DNA of 64,000 nt from Bifidobacterium boum (GCF_000741535.1 NZ_JGYQ01000007.1:124001-188000); one strand, 5' to 3'. Positions 35,699 through 45,203 are shown, counted from the first letter of the stretch. Translations and numbers: made by a program. The notes: a model not told the origin generated them from the letters alone.

Positions 35699-37172
35699 AT
35701 GGGGGTATCGGATTGCCCGTGGCAAGCTTCCAGCCGGATTGACGGCACCCTGCCGCCAAGTGATGACACGCTCGCCCGTGCGGCGTTGACCTTCACCGTG
35801 GACAGTGCCGACGCGTTGATGTTCGCGACGCTGAAAGGTGCGCCGGACGCGTGGAGCGTGCTGTCCGCATTGTATTGCAGCGCCCCATGGTCGCCGCACG
35901 CCCATGATGGGCTGCACAGCTTGGCTGTCAGACAATTGGAATCCTGGTTTGCGGCAGGCACCGCACGGTGGGGCTGCCGCGTGGATGGGCGGGCGATGGG
36001 GGCGTTCCGCAAATCGTTGAGCGGATGGCATGGCCGGCTGTACCGGCTGTTCGAGCAGCTTGGAGCCACAACCATGGGTGTTGGCCACATGCCGTGGCGG
36101 TTGGATGACCATACTGGCGGCGTCCCGATGCCGCCGGTGTTCGCGCAGCCGCTCCTTGAGGCCGCTACCGGACACGGCAGGTTTTGGATTATCGGCCCGG
36201 ACAGCCCATGGTGGCCCCGCCAGATTGATGATTTGCCGATCCGGAAGAATTGGGCGGCCCCCTTGTGCTTGTGGGGCATGGGGTACGCTCCCGCATTGCA
36301 GGCTTGTGACAGGCCGTTGGCGATTGTCGGGTCGCGTGGCGTCAACGACTATGGCCGTACAGTCGCCCATCATCTCGCCCGCCATGCGGCAGCCGACGGT
36401 CACACGGTGGTGTCCGGAGGCGCGATGGGTACGGATGCCGCCGCGCATTGGGGCGCCATCCGTGCCCCGCGAACAGATGGGGGGCGCAGCCGGAGCGACC
36501 GTAGCCGTGTTCGCCGGCGGGCTGACCCATATCGGACCGCGAAGCAACCAGCTGCTCTTCGACGCGATCGTCGATACCGGGGGTATCCTGCTCAGCGAGC
36601 TCTTCCCCGGCACGATTCCGCAAGCCCACCGGTTCCTGCTGCGCAATCGCATCATCGCCGCCCTCGCGTCCACCGTGGTCATCGCCCAAGCACGCCAACG
36701 GTCAGGAGCATTGAACACGGCGACATGGGCGAGCGAGCTCAACCGGGAAATCTACGCAATCCCCGGCGACATCACCACGCCGGGCAATAGCGGATGCAAC
36801 CGTCTCATCGCCGACGGCAAAGCGCAACTGCTGGCCAGCTACGAATCCGTGGAAGACATCTGCCACAGCCAGCACGCCCCCGCCTATCCAGACACCGCCC
36901 GCAGCGACACCGCCGGAACAGTCGGGCAGCAAGCACGTACGCAATCGAGCGACACGCAGGAGCGCTCCCCATCGGATGGATTACAGGAGCGCATCCTGAA
37001 CGCACTCGGCAACCAACCCATGCGACTCGAAGACCTCCATCAAACGCTGATGCACGATGATGCAACGACACCAGCCGTCCAGGATATACTCACCGCATTG
37101 GGGCTGCTGGAACTCGACGGCATGGTCGAACACACCGCCGGCGGGGTCAAGCGTGCCACTGGCAGCGGCTGA
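35699..37172 (+). pseudogene. dprA: DprA DNA-processing protein gene, interrupted by a frameshift
   Basis: The first frame from the ATG at 35699 (AAAGGACCAGT before it) encodes LAIVGSRGVNDYGR and VVSGGAMGTDAAAHWGAIR, the start of the DprA Rossmann domain. It then loses similarity and ends at 36790. The remainder, AVFAGGLTHIGPRSNQLL, GGILLSELFPGT, RFLLRNRIIAALA and a C-terminal winged-helix-like tail, is in the next frame to 37172. The crossover is near a run of six G at 36479-36484; removing one G restores a single ~490-aa protein. A one-base insertion, a sequencing error, or slippage at the G-run are all possible. DprA loads RecA on incoming DNA in naturally competent bacteria. Confidence 0.85.
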
Positions 37173-37509
37173 GATCAACCCGCAACCCCGGCGCCCCGGC
37201 ATTGCCACGCTCGCAAGGCTCCACGAACGTCACGCCTTCGCTTCGCAGCAGGGCACGCTGCCGGTCGGGACCGCCAAACGCGAACCCTGGGGCGAGCGAA
37301 CCATCGCGGAACACCACCCGATGGCACGGTATCACCCCAGGTTCAGGATTGGCATGCAACGCGTACCCGACAGCCCGTGCGTTACGCGGCTTACCGGCGA
37401 GCGCCGCCACCTGCCCGTACGTGGCAACGCATCCCGCCGGAATCTGTTTGACGATGTCATACACATGGTCGTTGAACGATGCACACATACCGCTATTATC
37501 CACCCGCAT
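37147..37509 (-). CDS. MGMT/Ada C-terminal-like DNA-binding protein
   Basis: This 120-aa protein matches the DNA-binding domain of O6-methylguanine methyltransferases: [24 protein letters not shown], the RARAVGYAL-like helix ([13 protein letters not shown]) and the active-site motif IPCHRVV. Cys is retained, unlike alkyltransferase-like proteins that carry PWHR. After it, [11 protein letters not shown] replaces the usual GYxGG loop of true MGMTs and resembles short ATL proteins, so repair activity is uncertain. The start at 37509 follows GAGGTGAA at a long spacing; 37488 is an alternative. Its 3' end overlaps the dprA 3' end by 26 bp on the opposite strand. Confidence 0.8.
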   Translation of the reverse strand: MRVDNSGMCASFNDHVYDIVKQIPAGCVATYGQVAALAGKPRNARAVGYALHANPEPGVIPCHRVVFRDGSLAPGFAFGGPDRQRALLRSEGVTFVEPCERGNAGAPGLRVDLSRCQWHA

Positions 37510-37579
37510 CCCGTACGGTTCACCTCGCGATGCCCCGCAAATGCCATGCTTCGTCCTGCCTTGTGCGAGAATCAAGAGT

Positions 37580-39499
37580 ATGAGTCCGAAACATGTGGAA
37601 CAGATGTACGATGCCCTGATTGTGGGAGCCGGCGCCGCCGGATTATCCGCCGCACTCGGCCTGTTGCGTTCCGAACGCATCACCGCGATGATCCAATCGG
37701 GAACAACACCGAAGATTCTGGTGATCTCCAAACTGCAACCGCTGCGCTCGCATACCGGTTCCGCAGAAGGCGGTATCGCCGCAAGCCTTGGCAACGTCGC
37801 CAAGGACGACTGGCATTGGCATTATTACGACACCGTCAAAGGCGGCGACTGGCTGGTCGACCAGGATGCAGCCCAGCTGCTCGCCCAGGAAGCCCCAGCC
37901 ACCGTCATCAACCTGGAACGTTCCGGCGTCGCATTCTCACGCACCGCGGACGGGCATATCGCGCAACGCAAATTCGGCGGCCATACCGCACAGTTCGGCC
38001 AGCAGCCGGTGCCCCGCGCCGCCTATGCAGCGGACCGGATCGGCCATCAGATCCTTCACACGCTCTGGCAGCAGTGTGTGGCGCAAGGCGTGGAATTCGC
38101 CGAAGAATGGTATGTCACCGATCTTGTTCTTAACGAACACCGCACGCAGGTGCAAGGCGTGGTCGCCTATGACACGCACACCGGCACCGTGCATGCGTTG
38201 CACGCGCACAACGTGCTACTCGCCACAGGGGGTGCCGGCCGACTGTTCCACACCACGTCGAATTCGTGGGATCTGACCGGTGACGGCATGGCGCTTGCTC
38301 TTGAAGCGGGTTTGCAGCTTGAGGACAGCGAATTCGTCCAGTTCCACCCCACCGGGCTCGCCCATACCGGCATCCTGATTTCGGAGGCGGCCCGCGCTGA
38401 AGGCGGTGTCCTGCGCAACAGTGATGGCGAAGCGTTCATGCAACGCTACGCGCCGGAGCATGCCGATCTTGCCGCCCGCGATGTGGTCAGCCGCTCGATT
38501 ATGGCTGAGATCGATGCCGGCCGTGGTGTTCCCGATCCGAAGGATCCGCAAGGTCCGCACGATTGTGTGTGGCTGGATATGACCGGTATTGACCCTGATC
38601 ACATGCATGCCGTTCTCCCGCAGGTTGTGGAAACCATCAAAGAGTATGCCGGCATCGACCCGACCAAACAGGCTGTGCCGGTCAAGCCGACCGCCCACTA
38701 TACGATGGGCGGTATTCCCATCACCACCGACGGTGAAGTGTACACGTGGGTTGACGGTGAACGCCGTCCGGTTGCCGGACTGTACGCTGCCGGCGAATGC
38801 TCGTGCGTCAGCGTGCATGGTGCGAACCGGCTTGGAGGCAATTCCCTGTTGGATGCGTGCCTGTTCGGCAATCGGGCGGGAGCCGCATTGGCGTCGCGCA
38901 TCGCCGACACGATGGGAACGGACGACACCGTGACCGTCCACAGCACGACGGACGACGAAACGACTGGCGCAAGCCCGTCCGATGATGCTGTTGCAGCAGC
39001 AGCCAAGGCACGTCGCAACGAACTGCAAACCCTGTTGACGGCTGGCGGCGAAGCCGATGACCGCGCTGACGCCGAATCCACGCCCCAGCAGCCAGCGACG
39101 AAAGACGACAACGCGTATCAGCTGCTCGCCGATCTTGGGGCCGCGATGGAACGCGCGCTCGCAGTACGCTGCGACAGTGCAAGTATCGATGCCGCACTCC
39201 AACTGGTTGACGGCGAGTTCGCCACACGCGCACGCGCATTGCATACGCACAGTGACGCGCCGGCGTTCAATCAGGAAATCACCGCGATTTGGGAGGTCCG
39301 GCATATGCTGGAGCTTGCCCGCACGGTGTTATGCGCATCCGACGCACGTCACGAGTCACGCGGTTCGCTCAAGCGCACTGATTATCCGGAACGCGACGAT
39401 GAGCATTATCTCGCTCATTCGATGACATCGCGCGACGGTGCAGTGCAATGGCAGCCTGTGCATATTGTGGATATGCCCCCGCAGCGGCGTGACTATTAA
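37580..39499 (+). CDS. sdhA: Succinate dehydrogenase/fumarate reductase flavoprotein subunit
   Basis: This 639-aa FAD protein starts with [33 protein letters not shown] contains the His that binds FAD covalently in SdhA/FrdA and is absent from L-aspartate oxidase, which argues against Nad[11 protein letters not shown] and [13 protein letters not shown] are active-site segments; [10 protein letters not shown] and [16 protein letters not shown] follow as in the family. The C-terminal helical domain contains an Ala/Asp-rich insert of ~70 residues. The Fe-S subunit is encoded 53 bp downstream. No cytochrome b anchor gene is near. The start at 37580 has a weak site; ATG at 37604 is an alternative. 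Confidence 0.9.
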   Translation: MSPKHVEQMYDALIVGAGAAGLSAALGLLRSERITAMIQSGTTPKILVISKLQPLRSHTGSAEGGIAASLGNVAKDDWHWHYYDTVKGGDWLVDQDAAQLLAQEAPATVINLERSGVAFSRTADGHIAQRKFGGHTAQFGQQPVPRAAYAADRIGHQILHTLWQQCVAQGVEFAEEWYVTDLVLNEHRTQVQGVVAYDTHTGTVHALHAHNVLLATGGAGRLFHTTSNSWDLTGDGMALALEAGLQLEDSEFVQFHPTGLAHTGILISEAARAEGGVLRNSDGEAFMQRYAPEHADLAARDVVSRSIMAEIDAGRGVPDPKDPQGPHDCVWLDMTGIDPDHMHAVLPQVVETIKEYAGIDPTKQAVPVKPTAHYTMGGIPITTDGEVYTWVDGERRPVAGLYAAGECSCVSVHGANRLGGNSLLDACLFGNRAGAALASRIADTMGTDDTVTVHSTTDDETTGASPSDDAVAAAAKARRNELQTLLTAGGEADDRADAESTPQQPATKDDNAYQLLADLGAAMERALAVRCDSASIDAALQLVDGEFATRARALHTHSDAPAFNQEITAIWEVRHMLELARTVLCASDARHESRGSLKRTDYPERDDEHYLAHSMTSRDGAVQWQPVHIVDMPPQRRDY

Positions 39500-39552
39500 T
39501 CGGGCACTGGTTGTGGCACACTATATTCGGTTCGGACAACAGGAGGCTGGCA

Positions 39553-40473
39553 ATGAATGGCAATGACGAGACTCGTGCCTTGGTGACACTTCGCGTGCAT
39601 CGGTTCACCCCGCGCGCTGAACGCAACCGTTCTCGTTCCGGCAGCCCGTTCGCCAAGCAGAGCTCGCCCTTCGGCTCTTCGAGTGCCCGTCGGCCTCGAG
39701 GCAAGCAATGGGTTCAGGATTATGAGCTGTCCGTGCTTCCGGACACGACGATTCTCGACTGTCTGCTCACCATCAAACGCACGCAAGACCCCAGTCTCGC
39801 ATTCCGTTACTCGTGCGGCCACGGCATGTGCGGCTCGGACGCCGTAGCAGTCAACGGCACTCCCACGCTGCTGTGCACGGCGAAAGTCAAAGACTGGGCG
39901 ACTCCAGACCGTCAAGCGGCAATCGATGATGACGGGTTCCGTAAGACCGCAAGCGCTGACGATGCGTCGCCCGCACCAGTGCAGGGCGGCAACTCCCTCG
40001 GTGTCATCGAATTGGCTGCGTTGCCGGGATTCCCCGTCCAGCGTGACCTGATCGCCGATATCGATCCGATGCTCGAACAGATCAAACGGCTCAAACCCTA
40101 CCTTCAAGCAAGCGGTAAGCTCGCTACCACGAAGGACGGCAATGTCGATGTCTTCGAATATTTGCAACAGCCCGAACAGCTTGCCGCGTACGAGACACTC
40201 AGCAATTGCATCGCATGCGGCGTATGCGAAGGCAGCTGCCCCGTGTTCGCTGGCGGCGAAGCGTTCATCGGTCCGGCCGCCCTTATCACCGCTTCACGCT
40301 TCATCAATGATTCACGCGACACCGCTGCCGATGCCAGAATGGACGCAATCGACACCGCCGACGGTATTGCGGCATGCCAGTCGGTGCGCGCCTGCTCGCG
40401 TCAATGCCCGCGCGGCATCGACGTGGGTGAGGAGATTTGGCAGCTCATCGCCAAGGTCAAAGAACGCCAGTGA
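39553..40473 (+). CDS. sdhB: Succinate dehydrogenase/fumarate reductase iron-sulfur subunit
   Basis: The 306-aa protein has an extended basic Ser/Arg N-terminus (about 45 residues), then a plant-type ferredoxin domain. CGHGMCGSD followed by a Cys 12 residues on gives the [2Fe-2S] ligands, with Asp at the third position as in E. coli SdhB. The C-terminal dicluster domain has CIACGVCEGSCP and a later RACSRQCPRGID for the [4Fe-4S] and [3Fe-4S] clusters. AGGAGG precedes the ATG at 39553. With SdhA it forms a two-subunit enzyme. A hairpin overlaps its stop codon. Confidence 0.92.
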   Translation: MNGNDETRALVTLRVHRFTPRAERNRSRSGSPFAKQSSPFGSSSARRPRGKQWVQDYELSVLPDTTILDCLLTIKRTQDPSLAFRYSCGHGMCGSDAVAVNGTPTLLCTAKVKDWATPDRQAAIDDDGFRKTASADDASPAPVQGGNSLGVIELAALPGFPVQRDLIADIDPMLEQIKRLKPYLQASGKLATTKDGNVDVFEYLQQPEQLAAYETLSNCIACGVCEGSCPVFAGGEAFIGPAALITASRFINDSRDTAADARMDAIDTADGIAACQSVRACSRQCPRGIDVGEEIWQLIAKVKERQ

Positions 40474-40517
40474 CCGCTCGCATGCGGTACACTGGACTTG
40501 CCCCGCATGCCGGGGCA
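40467..40517 (+). terminator. Two adjacent hairpins at the end of sdhB
   Basis: The first, CCAGTG-ACCGC pairing with GCGGT-(A)-CACTGG at 40467-40495, overlaps the sdhB stop codon. The second, TGCCCCG/CGGGGCA at 40499-40517, ends 26 bp before the methyltransferase start. They may terminate or attenuate read-through into that gene. Confidence 0.4.
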
Positions 40518-40542
40518 CTGTTATGTAATGGGGACACACGTC

Positions 40543-41211
40543 ATGGAATACACCTCACCGTCATCGTTCACCGCAGCATGGTCTTACATTGAAAACCATG
40601 CATTGGAACGGCAATCCCCCGCTCTTCAGGAGGCGCGCCTTCGTGCCGCCGAAGCGGGATTGCCACAAAGCTCAGCCGCACAGACAGCACTGCTGGGGGC
40701 TCTCGCCCGTTGGATAGACGCGACATCGGTGATTGTCATCGGCACCGGAACCATTGTCGAAACCATACAGCTTCTTGACGCCCTTGGCGAGCGTGGACAA
40801 GTAACCACCGTTGATTCATCCGTGCAAGGCATCGCCCTGATCCGCACCCTGCTGCGTGGCGTCCCGGACGGCACCCAAGCGACTTTGCGGGCGGTGAACG
40901 CGCCAGCCCACGTGTTCCTCCCTCGATTGAACGCAGAAGATTACGATCTTATCGTCGTTTCCGGCGATGCGGACAACTATCCTGCGGCGTATCTTCAAGC
41001 ACCGCGGCTGTTGAAGCACAGCGGCATGGTCGTATTCACCGACATGCTCGCGCTCGCCCGGCAGGAGGACGACGGGGTGCTTGACCCGGATAACCACAGC
41101 AAGAAAGCCGATATTGTGCGGCAATTGCTTGACGATGTCGAAGCGGATGACCGTTTCGACAGTACGCTCACCTTCAGCGGGACCGGTCTGCTGCTGGCAC
41201 GAAAACGCTGA
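40543..41211 (+). CDS. Class I SAM-dependent O-methyltransferase (family 3)
   Basis: This 222-aa protein resembles the Methyltransf_3 group found throughout actinobacteria. SSAAQTALLGALARW, SVIVIGTGTIVETIQLLDALG, TTVDSSVQGIALIRTLL and YDLIVVSGDADNYPAAY are the motif I, II and IV regions. The glycine-rich loop reads VIGTGTIVET, slightly different from the common EIGTGxGYS. The catalytic metal ligand region is less clear. The acceptor is unknown. ATG at 40543 is chosen; ATG at 40528 is also in frame. A strong terminator follows 7 bp after the stop. Confidence 0.78.
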   Translation: MEYTSPSSFTAAWSYIENHALERQSPALQEARLRAAEAGLPQSSAAQTALLGALARWIDATSVIVIGTGTIVETIQLLDALGERGQVTTVDSSVQGIALIRTLLRGVPDGTQATLRAVNAPAHVFLPRLNAEDYDLIVVSGDADNYPAAYLQAPRLLKHSGMVVFTDMLALARQEDDGVLDPDNHSKKADIVRQLLDDVEADDRFDSTLTFSGTGLLLARKR

Positions 41212-41218
41212 CACTCCA

Positions 41219-41259
41219 GCTCCGGCCGGCTTGCACATGATATACAAGCCGGCCGGAGC
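41219..41259. terminator. Bidirectional terminator, 15-bp perfect stem
   Basis: GCTCCGGCCGGCTTG pairs with CAAGCCGGCCGGAGC around an 11-nt loop between the convergent methyltransferase and LOG genes. Confidence 0.7.
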
Positions 41260-41296
41260 CTGCCTTAGACGCATCACGTGCAAGTCGTTCACACTG

Positions 41297-42076
41297 TCAG
41301 CGCCCGCCGAGCGCCATATCCACCGCCTCATTCGCATCATCAGTGAACCGTACCAAATGCGGGTCAAGCGGCGAAATCATATGCCGCTCCTCAACCGTTG
41401 TCGTCACCCAGTCAAACAGCCCACGCCAGTAAGCCGTATCGAACAAGACGATTGGCATGGATTTGACCTTGTGCGTTTGGACGAGCGTGAGCAGTTCGAA
41501 CATTTCGTCCAGCGTGCCGAAGCCGCCGGGGCAGACGATAACACCCGACGAGTATTTCATGAACATGGTTTTGCGTACAAAGAAGTACCGGAAACTCATC
41601 CCGAGATTCACCCACTCGTTGAGCCCCTGCTCATGCGGCAGTTCTATACCCAAGCCGACCGACTTGCCGTTCATCTCGCAAGCGCCACGGTTCGCGGCCT
41701 CCATAATGCCCGGCCCTCCCCCGGTGATGACCGCATACCCGGCTTTGGCGATTCTCCCGCCCATAATCCGCGCAGCATGGTAGGCAGGATCATCACGGGA
41801 TGTGCGAGCGGATCCGAACACGCTGATCGCCGGGCCGAGTTCCGCGAGCGCGCCGAACCCGTCGACGAATTCCGCTTGGATGCGCAGCACTCTCCACGGA
41901 TCCATATGCAGCCAGTCGGTAGGCTGGTTTTCGCGCAGCAGATTCGCAGTGGCGCTCTCTTCGGGGATCATCCGGCCGCGCAGCATGACCGGGCCGGACA
42001 TATAGGTCATTTGATCGTCCGTCTCGTCTTGGCTGGTTTGCGATGCCGGTGTCGAAGGTTCCGTCATATCTGTCAT
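41297..42076 (-). CDS. LOG family nucleotide phosphoribohydrolase-like protein
   Basis: This 259-aa Rossmann-fold protein carries AISVFGSARTS, the GGGPGIMEAANRGA motif and the catalytic PGGFGTLDE motif of the LOG (lonely guy) family. Members cleave nucleoside 5'-monophosphates to the free base and ribose phosphate, and in plants release cytokinins. The bacterial role is unsettled. An N-terminal extension of about 45 residues is acidic and disordered-looking. The nhaA stop lies 33 bp upstream on the same strand, so co-transcription is likely. Confidence 0.88.
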   Translation of the reverse strand: MTDMTEPSTPASQTSQDETDDQMTYMSGPVMLRGRMIPEESATANLLRENQPTDWLHMDPWRVLRIQAEFVDGFGALAELGPAISVFGSARTSRDDPAYHAARIMGGRIAKAGYAVITGGGPGIMEAANRGACEMNGKSVGLGIELPHEQGLNEWVNLGMSFRYFFVRKTMFMKYSSGVIVCPGGFGTLDEMFELLTLVQTHKVKSMPIVLFDTAYWRGLFDWVTTTVEERHMISPLDPHLVRFTDDANEAVDMALGGR

Positions 42077-42109
42077 CGGGGTACGCTCCTTACGTACGTG
42101 GTAGGTGGA

Positions 42110-43504
42110 TTATTGCTGATGGGTGGCATGATCATGCTTGTCCGGGAACAGCGTGCTGCTGACGACTTCCGTACCATCAGACAGCACACTGACAGCTTCC
42201 GCGGTTGCATCCTGATCACGCACCGGAAGGGTTGACGTTTGCGGAGCGGACTTGGCGAGTTGCTCATACTTCTTGGATTGTCGGCTGAGCAATATGCCGG
42301 ATATCACCGCAGCCAGCAAGGATGCCATCAGCACACCGAATCGCGCTTCAGCAGACAATTCGGCATCCTTGTAGGCGAGTGTCGCGATCAGGAACGACAC
42401 GGTGAAACCAATGCCGCATGCGCAGGCCGCCGGGAATAAATCCCGAACGTGGAGCCCTTTCGGCATACTCAACCCTGTGAAACGCGTCGACAACCATGCG
42501 GTAAGCATGATGCCTAACGGTTTGCCGACGACCAAAGCCACCACAATGCCGATGACAATCGGCGACACGAACAGCAGCGCGGACAGTGAGCCGAGATGCA
42601 CGCCCGTGGCGAACAGCGCGAAGATCGGCAACGCCAGCAGCGCCGAGAACGGCTGCAACTTGTCATGGTAGCGTTCCGCCCGAGGAGACGCCTCGCCGTA
42701 CATTTCCCTCGCCGGAGTGAGCAACCCCACCAGCACACCGGCGAGCGTAGGATGGATACCCGCTTCGAACATCATGACCCATGCGAGAATGCCGACGGCC
42801 CCCACCGCCAGCCATGGCACGCGCTTGCGGCGAACCAGCAGATACCAAGCGACAGCGCAAGCCGCGATGCCAAGGAACCAATACCAGCCGTTGAGTGAGG
42901 AGAAGAACACGGCGATCAGAATAATGGCCAGCAAATCATCGACCGTGGCGAGCGTCATCAGGAACGCCCTGATCGACCCTGGCAACGCTTTGGCGAACAA
43001 GGCGAGCACGGTCAGCGAGAACGCGATATCCGTAGCCGTCGGGATCGCCCATCCGTGCGATGCCGTGCCAAACGGTACGACAGCACCAGTCGCGATGGTC
43101 ATACTGCCGGCAGCCGGCGGCGCAAACTGCGAGTACAGGCTGATCACCGCGATGAACAGGATCGGCGGAACCAGCATGCCTCCCACAGCGCACAACATCG
43201 GTACGGCCGCCGCTTTGGGATTGGCCAGCGAACCGGTGGTCAGCTCCTGTTTGAGATCCAAACCGACCATGAGGAAGAACACCGTGAGCAGGCCATCCTG
43301 TGCCCAGTGGCTGATCGGCAGAACCAGATTGGTGCCGGGGATGCCGATGGTGTATTCGGCTACAGCTTCAAACCCGTGGAAGGTCCAAGGCAGGTTCGCG
43401 AGCAACAAGCCAAGCAGCGCGAAGCCGAGCATAATCAGACCGGATATGCGATCGGAGGCGGCAATGCGCCTGATAGTTGTCCAAACCCCGCGTCGTTGTG
43501 TCAT
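42110..43504 (-). CDS. nhaA: Na+/H+ antiporter NhaA
   Basis: The 464-aa protein has about 12 membrane helices. IPTATDIAFSL and TVDDLLAIILIAVFF carry the conserved Asp residues that bind Na+ and protons in NhaA; WAQDGLLTVFFLMVGLDLKQEL and FEAGIHPTLAGVLVGLL are further hallmarks. It exports Na+ or Li+ in exchange for protons. A C-terminal hydrophilic tail of ~65 residues ends DKHDHATHQQ. The ATG at 43504 follows GGAGCGAT. It is followed by the LOG gene after 33 bp. Confidence 0.93.
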   Translation of the reverse strand: MTQRRGVWTTIRRIAASDRISGLIMLGFALLGLLLANLPWTFHGFEAVAEYTIGIPGTNLVLPISHWAQDGLLTVFFLMVGLDLKQELTTGSLANPKAAAVPMLCAVGGMLVPPILFIAVISLYSQFAPPAAGSMTIATGAVVPFGTASHGWAIPTATDIAFSLTVLALFAKALPGSIRAFLMTLATVDDLLAIILIAVFFSSLNGWYWFLGIAACAVAWYLLVRRKRVPWLAVGAVGILAWVMMFEAGIHPTLAGVLVGLLTPAREMYGEASPRAERYHDKLQPFSALLALPIFALFATGVHLGSLSALLFVSPIVIGIVVALVVGKPLGIMLTAWLSTRFTGLSMPKGLHVRDLFPAACACGIGFTVSFLIATLAYKDAELSAEARFGVLMASLLAAVISGILLSRQSKKYEQLAKSAPQTSTLPVRDQDATAEAVSVLSDGTEVVSSTLFPDKHDHATHQQ

Positions 43505-43660
43505 ATCGCTCCTTCGTCAGTCCATGCTTGGGCATTCGGCAAAACCATACAGCACCATTGTAAAAAATCGTGCGCTGCTTGTTCCGCCCGGAGCTGACAC
43601 CGGTGTGTTTGGCGCGATGTGAATGCCCGTCGCGGCGAATGGCTCGGAAACGGGATTCGG

Positions 43661-44517
43661 TCATCTGCACTTGCGTTCATCATGAATCTGACGCGCAATC
43701 GCTTTACCCTGATCGTCGACGAGATATTTTTGCCGCGGCATCGCGTGTTTCCTGTGACTCATTCGGATCGTTGATGACTGGTATCACTGCGGAATTCAAG
43801 ACCTGCTCATTCGCACCGAAGAAGAGAACCGCGTAAGCGCTCGTCACACCCTCATAGCGGTCACCTGCGATGATGGGTTCCGTGGTTCCGCATGTGATGA
43901 GCATCGAACGATGCGATAGCTCATGCTTGACGGTAGCGAGAAAATACAAGTGGGACAACACATCGGGATAACTTGTAATCGCAGTATTGACATAGAACTT
44001 ATCACGGTTCGTTCTGTCACTTGTATCGCATTGTCATAGACGATTTTCGATTGCTTCGTTACGGCTTCATGCTCCTTGATCTGCCGGTTTTTCGCGGCAA
44101 CGGTACCCACCGCAAGTACCACAAATGCGGCAACAAGCACGATGGCGATAATGGCATTGGCGTGTGATTTCCGGGGATGTGACGCGTTGAGCAGGCATGC
44201 GGTAAACGGGAGCCGGCCGAAAACCCGGAATCGAATAGGGGCCTGTGGACGGTATCGCGTGATTCTGGAGTATAGGATGTGGAGGAACGCGGCGTGATGT
44301 GGTTGACGGTGGAAGCGCTGTAGGAACCCGTCGGCCTTGGTGCGGGACGTTGCGGCATTGCGGAATCTTGTGGTCGCATTGGCAGCGGTGGCATTGCCGG
44401 ACGTTGCGACGGCACTGGTTTTGCTGCTTGGCCTTGCGGCATTGCAGGAATCCCGGAAGTTCCAGAATGGGGCTGGTCGGGATAAGGGGCGTGTGATGGT
44501 TCTGGTGTCGGACTCAT
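43661..44517 (-). pseudogene. Pro-rich single-pass membrane protein gene broken by four frameshifts
   Basis: From the ATG at 44517 the frame encodes a Pro/Met/Gln-rich tail (MSPTPEPSHAPYPDQ). The sense then moves to a second frame near a G4 run at 44238-44241 (PYSIPGFRPAPVYRMPAQ), to a third near 44170 (KSHANAIIAIVLVAAFVV, a membrane helix, then a charged coil), shifts again near 44005 (RDKFYVNTAITSYPDVL), and again at a T5 run at 43727-43731 (YLVDDQGKAIARQIHDERK), ending with TGA at 43661. The pieces suggest a ~280-aa protein: Pro-rich cytoplasmic N-terminus, one membrane helix, extracellular domain. Decay is likely; systematic homopolymer sequencing errors would look the same. I do not recognise the extracellular domain. 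Confidence 0.6.
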
Positions 44518-45041
44518 AGACGATCCTCGTATCCTTCCTCAGACAGATGGGCTCCGTCGCTTCGCTGCTGGTCGATGCTTTCGCCGCGCCCCGAGCAGTA
44601 TCCCGGGATGTCGTTCTCTTCTTGCGTCGATTATCTTCGATGATTCCTTGATTATTGGAACCGAACCCGCAATGCATGTGGCGCATGCTTGCAGTCAATT
44701 TTCCGAGCATTCTCGATCGCTCCACCGCCGGACACACATGTGTGTCTATATCTCCCGTTGTGGGAGATTCTCCGCGAATCGGCAGCTTAGTTGTAAAGTC
44801 CCGTGGTTTCGTGGGAGTTCATCGAGGATTTACGGTTTCTAGGGTGTTCTCCCGTCGGCGGTTTCAAGGGCGATTTTCAGGAACCGCGGATTTCCAACGT
44901 TCCCGTTGGGACAATATCCGCAAGGACGCCGGATTCCCGCAAACTCCCACGCCGGATACGGGAGAACAGGCACGAACCGGGAAATCCCGACAGTTCTCCC
45001 GCATCATCCACACGCCACCGCCCCAATCCCAGCCTCCCCTG
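44518..45041. other. Gene-poor region with many short TCCC/GGGA inverted repeats
   Basis: No gene is supported. From about 44740 short inverted cores recur every 20-30 bp, for example CTCCCGTTGTGGGAG, TCCCGTTGGGA and GGGAAATCCC, plus GTAAAGTCCCG and CAAACTCCCAC. The sequence CCACCGCCGGACACACATGT at 44722 recurs in similar form at 45380 (24 of 29 bases over a 29-bp stretch). Confidence 0.45.
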
Positions 45042-45203
45042 CCTCCACCGACACCGACAACCACACCAGCATCAGCAGACACCTCCACCGACACCGACGG
45101 TAATCCCAGCGTCAGCAAACGCTTCTGACGACGCTGACGGTTACCCCAGCATCAGAGCAGACGCCTCTGCCGACACTGACAGCCGGCTCAGCGTCGGCAG
45201 ACG
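45042..45203. repeat. Four tandem ~40-bp repeats, same family as 2478-2557 and 55988-56036
   Basis: Units are 45042-45081, 45082-45121, 45122-45163 and 45164-45203 (40, 40, 42, 40 bp). Each has the pattern CYTC-N-GACRCTGAC, a variable centre, then CAGCRTCRGCARACG. The fourth unit folds on itself (TCTGCCGACACTGA with TCAGCGTCGGCAGA). The first two units are more diverged in the left arm. No protein frame fits them. Confidence 0.75.

Noticed and set aside
36470-36490. Programmed -1 ribosomal frameshift in dprA
   Set aside because: The change needed is +1 (or loss of a base), opposite to canonical -1 slippage, and no slippery heptamer plus pseudoknot is apparent.
37510-37803. N-terminal extension of the MGMT-like frame
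   Set aside because: The extra residues are antisense to the start of sdhA and show no family similarity.
37580-39499. L-aspartate oxidase (NadB) identity
   Set aside because: [11 protein letters not shown] retains the covalent-FAD His and an SdhB-like gene follows, which favours SdhA/FrdA.
45042-45203. CRISPR array
   Set aside because: The units are contiguous with no unique spacers, they diverge from each other and are self-complementary; no cas gene is in the window.
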